A stretch of DNA of 5,184 nt from Spirochaeta sp. (GTDB lineage: Bacteria; Spirochaetota; Spirochaetia; DSM-27196; Alkalispirochaetaceae): contig SKHA01000348.1 of the NCBI GenBank assembly GCA_007117185.1, forward strand, positions 1 through 5,184, written 5' to 3'. Each line of letters begins with the position of its first letter. The first letter of the stretch is position 1. Positions 4,842 through 5,184 of this stretch are shown piece after piece. A model generated the notes under the pieces. It was given only the letters and a program-made list of their open reading frames with translations, was not told the origin of the DNA and made no database searches. The position numbers were made by a program, and so were the translations under genes.

Positions 4842-5184
4842 TGTTACTAGGAATTTCCCCGATTCTGAGCCCCGAGCTGCTCAAGATCATCGCCGAGATG
4901 GGCCACGGAGACGAGCTGATCATCGGTGACGGCAACTTTCCGGCGGCGTCGATGGCGCAGCGGCTGGTCCGGGCGGATGGCCACGGCGTGACCCAGCTGC
5001 TGGAGGCGCTGTTGCCCCTCTTCCCACTGGACCGCTTCGTCGAGAAACCGGTAGGGCTGATGGAGGTGGTCCCGGGAGACAAGACCGTCCCGGTGATCTG
5101 GGAGGAGTACCGCAAGGTGGTGCAGCGTTTCCAGCCGGAGCGGATCGCCGCCGGGTTTGATATGGTGGAGCGCTTCGCCTTTTA
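4841..5184 (+). CDS. RbsD/FucU-family sugar mutarotase (cut by window edge)
   Basis: The first 114 codons are visible; the family is about 140-150 residues, so roughly 30 are missing. FucU and RbsD are small cytoplasmic oligomers that interconvert alpha and beta anomers (fucose and ribose among known substrates). The start matches FucU: ISPILSPELLKIIAEMGHGDE, with the conserved His22. It continues with IGDGNFPA (28-35), RADG (44-47), LLPLFPLDRF (57-66) and VERFAF at the end, just before the expected Tyr-containing motif. Two ATGs are possible in the same frame. The one at 4841 sits 4 nt after AGGAGG (4831-4836), whereas 4838 is only 1 nt away, so 4841 is preferred. The stop of the AroE-like gene overlaps it as TGATG, indicating translational coupling. 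FucU-like resemblance is stronger than RbsD-like, but that does not prove fucose is the substrate. Confidence 0.93.
   Translation, partial: MLLGISPILSPELLKIIAEMGHGDELIIGDGNFPAASMAQRLVRADGHGVTQLLEALLPLFPLDRFVEKPVGLMEVVPGDKTVPVIWEEYRKVVQRFQPERIAAGFDMVERFAF

Overview
The window holds a divergent sugar-uptake and sugar-metabolism locus from a bacterium of moderately high GC (about 55-60% by eye). Six protein genes are visible, two of them cut by the window edges, and no RNA genes, insertion sequences or CRISPR arrays were seen. The organism cannot be fixed from the sequence. The binding protein's signal peptide lacks a lipobox cysteine and runs straight into a Gly-Gly-Gly-Arg-Gln-Glu stretch, which resembles spirochaete sugar-binding proteins. 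A free-living Spirochaetota member is my best but weak guess.

Left arm, minus strand, read from right to left: a LacI-family regulator (2873-3889), a 400-residue cupin protein related to class I mannose-6-phosphate isomerase (1678-2880, overlapping the regulator by 8 nt), an RbsB-type periplasmic sugar-binding protein (703-1620), and the start of an RbsA/MglA-type ABC ATPase (1-621, cut by the left edge). A strong hairpin lies between the binding-protein and ATPase genes. The permease is expected just outside the window on the left.

Right arm, plus strand: a shikimate-dehydrogenase-family oxidoreductase (3987-4841) whose shikimate-binding serines are replaced, then an RbsD/FucU-family sugar mutarotase (4841 onward, cut by the right edge). 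The two are translationally coupled through a TGATG junction.

The 97-bp gap between the arms (3890-3986) is a compact control region. It has a near-consensus sigma-70 promoter for the right arm, a weaker candidate promoter for the left arm whose -10 overlaps the first, three AACGTT cores suited to a LacI-family regulator, and a separate perfect 17-bp dyad over the -35 element.

The working model is inference: a ribose-like monosaccharide or cyclic polyol is imported by the ABC system, its anomers are equilibrated by the FucU protein, and it is processed by the cupin isomerase-like enzyme and the AroE-like oxidoreductase. Inducer binding to the LacI protein would relieve repression of both arms. 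The unusual part is an AroE-fold enzyme, without the canonical shikimate-binding residues, placed inside a sugar transport locus, next to a binding protein whose ribose pocket is partly rewritten. Together these point to a substrate and pathway that are not the textbook ones.
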